DNA of 8,170 bases from an uncultured Lachnospiraceae bacterium (lineage in GTDB: Bacteria > Bacillota_A > Clostridia > Lachnospirales > Lachnospiraceae), in NCBI GenBank assembly GCA_947175285.1, contig CAMWMM010000204.1, positions 1-8,170 on the forward strand, given 5' to 3'. Both the position numbers and the translations under genes were made by a program. Below, piece by piece: positions 6,148-8,170 of the stretch. The notes below the pieces were generated by a model. It saw only the letters and a program-made list of their open reading frames with translations, was not told where the DNA came from and did not search any database. Numbering within the stretch: position 1 is the first letter of the stretch; every line of letters starts with the position of its first letter.

Positions 6148-7284
6148 CTATCTCTTCCACATTATCATAGCATCTTCCGCCGGTTTTTCATAGAAGTTCG
6201 GACGAATTCCCTCGGAAAAAAATCCCAATTTTTCATAAACATGGATAGCTGCGGCATTGCTTACCCGCACTTCCAGAGTAAAAGCCTGCAGTCCGTTCTT
6301 ATAACCGTCTTCTATAAGATATTGCAGCATTTGGGTTCCGATGCCTTTGTTTCTTTCTTTCTTATCTACAACAACATTGGTAATATTTCCCTCTCCTGCC
6401 GCCATCAGCATACCGCAGCCGCCGATGACCTGACCGTTTTTCTCCGCCACATAATATCCGGCATCTTCTTTCGTAAGCATCTCTAAAAAAGCATCTCTCG
6501 ACCATGGCATAGAAAAGGTTTCCTCTTCCAGACGACTGATGATTTCTACATCCTCTTTCTTCATCGGTCTGATATGTATCTGCTCCAATCTTTCGCGTTC
6601 CGCCTGTGACAGACGCAGATATTCCGGAGCATGCTCCGCTCCGCTCTGCACTCTGCCCTGCGCATAATAAATGCCGCCAAGCGCCCCGATACTCGCCGCC
6701 CGCTGTCTGTTCATATGTGCCGGTGCCAACGTATAAGGCACTTTCATTAACGCTTTCATCTGCTCTCTAAAAACAGGTACTCCGTCTCCTAAAAAAATCA
6801 CTTCTCTGCCAAGCTCATTTAGATCCTGTGCTATTTCTTTAAATGCAGTTGCACACTGTCCTTTTATAATATCAAGACAATACATGCCATCCCTCGGAAC
6901 AAATTGATAAATCCCTGTATATACCTGATTTCTTCTGGCATCCATAATCGGACAGACAATTTTGTCCGTTCCGTATAGATTAAAGCTAAGTCCGTCCAGC
7001 GTAGGCACTGCCACAATCGGCTTGCCCATTGCAAGAGAAAGTCCTTTTGCCGTTGCGGAACCAATCCGCAGTCCGGTAAAAGACCCAGGACCCGCCGCAA
7101 CCGCAATCGCGTCCACCGTATCAAAATCAAGTTCCGTCATCTGCCTGATTTCATCCAACATCGGCAGCAATGTCTGGGAGTGTGTCTTTTTGTATTGGAT
7201 TGTATATTCCGCTGCAAGGATATCATTCTCTATCACTGCCACGGAAGCCACCAGCCCGGAGCTGTCTAATGCTATCAGTTTCAT
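6148..7284 (-). CDS. TsaB-RimI fusion: t6A synthesis subunit and S18 N-acetyltransferase
   Basis: One 378-residue chain joins two proteins usually encoded separately. Residues 1 to about 232 are TsaB, the non-catalytic ASKHA partner that dimerises with TsaD: LDSSG (6-10), GPGSFTGLRIG (65-75) and the closing PEYLRLSQAERE. Residues about 236-378 are the GNAT enzyme RimI, which acetylates the N-terminal alanine of ribosomal protein S18: FSMPWSRDAF (257-266), the acetyl-CoA loop RNKGIG (311-316), LEVR with Glu338, and VYEKLGF with Tyr350. Glu338 and Tyr350 have the same 12-residue spacing as the catalytic pair Glu103/Tyr115 of enteric RimI. There is almost no linker between the halves. The start overlaps the tsaE stop by 4 nt (ATGA). 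Both domains look intact, so this is a real fusion rather than a sequencing artefact. Annotated TsaB/RimI bifunctional proteins are known in Clostridia. Confidence 0.94.
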   Translation of the reverse strand: MKLIALDSSGLVASVAVIENDILAAEYTIQYKKTHSQTLLPMLDEIRQMTELDFDTVDAIAVAAGPGSFTGLRIGSATAKGLSLAMGKPIVAVPTLDGLSFNLYGTDKIVCPIMDARRNQVYTGIYQFVPRDGMYCLDIIKGQCATAFKEIAQDLNELGREVIFLGDGVPVFREQMKALMKVPYTLAPAHMNRQRAASIGALGGIYYAQGRVQSGAEHAPEYLRLSQAERERLEQIHIRPMKKEDVEIISRLEEETFSMPWSRDAFLEMLTKEDAGYYVAEKNGQVIGGCGMLMAAGEGNITNVVVDKKERNKGIGTQMLQYLIEDGYKNGLQAFTLEVRVSNAAAIHVYEKLGFFSEGIRPNFYEKPAEDAMIMWKR

Positions 7285-7721
7285 ATTTCCACATTTCCCT
7301 CGATTCTAATTGTCCTGTAATCAAATCCGGACGCTAAATCTTTTTCTATTACAATCCGGATATGTTCTTCGGGGAGAATCTCTTCAATCAGATTTGCCCA
7401 CTCAATCAGACAAACGCCCTCACCATCAAAATATTCCTCATATCCAATCTCTTCCATTTCCTCTATCTCTTCTATCCGGTACACATCAAAATGATAAAGA
7501 GGAATCCTGCCCTCTTCATAAACCTGCAAAATGGTGAAAGTCGGGCTATTCACGGGCTCCGTTATACCAAGTCCGACTGCAAGCCCCTGTGTAAAGACCG
7601 TTTTCCCGACTCCCAAATCACCGGTAAGGCAGTATAACTCTCCCGCTTTGGCGTTTTGTCCTATTTTTTTCCCTAATTCAAATGTTTCTTCCGCACTGTG
7701 CGTTTTTATTATCTTATTCAT
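7281..7721 (-). CDS. tsaE: tRNA threonylcarbamoyladenosine synthesis ATPase TsaE
   Basis: TsaE (YjeE) is the small P-loop ATPase that binds the TsaB-TsaD dimer and is needed for repeated cycles of t6A formation. Starting at the ATG at 7721 gives 146 residues, the usual size. Motifs are the opening SAEETFELGKKIG, the Walker A loop GDLGVGKT (34-41), SPTFT (59-63), HFDVYR (77-82) with Asp79, and the IEW segment with Glu107-Trp108. The frame stays open upstream to a TTG at 7799, which would give 172 residues, but the added 26 residues look unlike the family and are encoded partly by the palindromic element. No purine-rich ribosome site precedes the ATG at 7721; the upstream bases are pyrimidine-rich (TTCTCCATCTTTTCATTGACC, split 7742-7722). 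The gene is followed by tsaB-rimI with a 4-nt overlap. Confidence 0.93.
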   Translation of the reverse strand: MNKIIKTHSAEETFELGKKIGQNAKAGELYCLTGDLGVGKTVFTQGLAVGLGITEPVNSPTFTILQVYEEGRIPLYHFDVYRIEEIEEMEEIGYEEYFDGEGVCLIEWANLIEEILPEEHIRIVIEKDLASGFDYRTIRIEGNVEI

Positions 7722-7747
7722 GGTCAATGAAAAGATGGAGAACTTTG

Positions 7748-7800
7748 GATTAGGGGGGCAAAAGGTTCTTTGATAAAATGTTATCAGCAGATTGCACAAA
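7748..7800 (+). repeat. Left terminal inverted repeat of the palindromic element
   Basis: These 53 bases match the reverse complement of 8001-8053 at 42 positions (79%). Conservation is uneven: the outer 23 and inner 20 bases are nearly identical, while a 10-base stretch around 7771-7780 matches at only 4 positions. The edge lies 26 bp upstream of the tsaE ATG. Confidence 0.8.
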
Positions 7801-7866
7801 CTGTCCTCAAAACTGTCCTGCGAAGGAAGATGAGATTTTCTTAATATTCCGTTTAAAGACCAGCAA

Positions 7867-7890
7867 TTTCAGGACAAGGATGTCCTGAAA
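7867..7890. repeat. Perfect 10-bp hairpin inside the element
   Basis: TTTCAGGACA (7867-7876) and its exact reverse complement TGTCCTGAAA (7881-7890) flank the 4-base loop AGGA. It lies in the left half of the larger palindrome and has no partner in the right half. In either orientation it is not followed by a clean U tract, so I do not call it a terminator. Confidence 0.75.
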
Positions 7891-8000
7891 AGCCCGAATT
7901 GAGCCTGGATGGCGAATATCGGGCGATTGCGTCCGCTTCCATAGCTGTCTCGGAATATATAGAAAATCCATCTACCGAAGCCGGATAGTTGCGAGGACGA

Positions 8001-8053
8001 TTTGCGCAATCTGCTGATATACAATTATGCAAGTACCTTTTGACACCCTAATC
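8001..8053 (-). repeat. Right terminal inverted repeat of the palindromic element
   Basis: This is the inverted partner of 7748-7800. It ends 24 bp after the stop codon of the upstream gene. The bases beyond it (AAACATTG) do not repeat the left flank directly but mirror it imperfectly: TTTGGATTA on the left faces TAATCAAA on the right. Confidence 0.8.
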
Positions 8054-8077
8054 AAACATTGATATTTTCCCCACACT

Positions 8078-8170
8078 CTAACTCCTGATTTTTACTTTTT
8101 TCGGCGGCATATGCGTCGAAATCATCTCTATTACCTTATATTTACTCTCGCCCATATCTTTCTTCGGAAA
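8078..8170 (-). CDS. C-terminal end of an unidentified protein, cut by the window edge
   Basis: On the minus strand the last 30 codons of an open frame run in from the window edge and stop at TAG (8080-8078). The tail contains GESKYKVIEMISTHMPP and ends with the basic KKVKIRS. An ATG six codons in lacks a good ribosome site, so this is more likely the end of a longer gene than a tiny one. Too little is visible to name a family. It points the same way as tsaE, and without the palindromic element the two would be separated by only about 50 bp, as in an ordinary operon. Confidence 0.55.
   Translation of the reverse strand, partial: FPKKDMGESKYKVIEMISTHMPPKKVKIRS

Larger units (their letters stand above)
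7748..8053. mobile_element. MITE-like 306-bp imperfect palindrome between tsaE and the gene upstream
   Basis: This fills most of the 356-bp gap before tsaE. The left end starts GATTAGGGGGGCAAAAGG and the right end, read on the other strand, starts GATTAGGGTGTCAAAAGG. The outer 53 bases of the two ends match at 42 positions, including the shared block ATCAGCAGATTGC. Similarity continues inward at roughly 76% to about 7851 and 7951, sharing GATTTTCT and ATATTCCG. The centre holds a perfect 10-bp hairpin (7867-7890) and a GCCCGA/TCGGGC stem (7892-7924), so the whole could fold as one long branched hairpin in DNA or RNA. There is no intact transposase. A TA dinucleotide lies at each edge (7751-7752, 8049-8050), as for Tc1/IS630-type insertions, but no longer target duplication is seen. 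It might instead be a structured intergenic RNA element. Copy number in the genome would decide. Confidence 0.6.

Noticed and set aside
6864..7130. Alternative minus-strand frame inside the TsaB part of the fusion
   Set aside because: It is a shifted reading of the TsaB coding sequence with no start signals and no family resemblance; the fusion frame explains the region fully.
7760..7830. Promoter for tsaE inside the left arm of the element
   Set aside because: The best pairs found (TTGTGC with TTATCA, or TTGAGG with CTGATA) each miss consensus at several positions; none is convincing.
7867..7890. Internal hairpin as a rho-independent terminator of the upstream gene
   Set aside because: The stem is strong, but reading leftward it is followed by TTGCTGG and reading rightward by AGCCCG, neither of them a U tract.

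Overview
The window looks like chromosome from a low-to-moderate-GC Gram-positive anaerobe of the Clostridia, most likely a Lachnospiraceae member. The clues are a fused TsaB-RimI protein, a RNase Z beginning LGTGGMMPLPYRWLTSL, a short membrane-anchored protein resembling DUF6715, and a large lipoprotein with an acidic linker and DxxGDGxxE motifs. This placement is an inference from protein style; no 16S or other marker gene is present.

Every supported gene lies on the minus strand, so transcription runs from right to left. In that order the window holds: the last 30 codons of an unidentified gene (8078-8170); a 356-bp gap almost filled by a 306-bp imperfect palindrome (7748-8053); tsaE; a tsaB-rimI fusion overlapping tsaE by 4 nt; a 97-bp gap with an extended -10 promoter and a PerR/Fur-like palindrome; a small four-cysteine protein; rnz; a membrane-anchored protein; tsaD; ispD overlapping tsaD by 4 nt; a 764-residue lipoprotein; and the 5' part of a tRNA-Ser(UGA) with its own near-consensus promoter.

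The core is a tRNA-maturation cluster. TsaE, TsaB and TsaD are three of the four bacterial proteins that make t6A37 on ANN-decoding tRNAs; TsaC/TsaC2 is not here. RNase Z trims tRNA 3' ends, and RimI acetylates the N-terminus of ribosomal protein S18. IspD supplies the MEP isoprenoid pathway, whose product DMAPP is also the prenyl donor for A37 of UNN-decoding tRNAs such as the tRNA-Ser at the window edge. Gaps of 19-45 nt and two ATGA overlaps suggest two transcription units: tsaE with tsaB-rimI, and the small cysteine protein through to the lipoprotein.

The least ordinary part is the palindrome upstream of tsaE. Its outer arms (7748-7800 and 8001-8053) match in inverted orientation at 42 of 53 positions, and the similarity continues inward to about 104 bp per arm. 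It resembles a MITE or another long-hairpin repeat. It sits 26 bp before the tsaE ATG, which has no visible Shine-Dalgarno sequence, and its own left arm carries an in-frame GAGG-N5-TTG start. Its plus strand also shows protein-like reading stretches in three successive frames.
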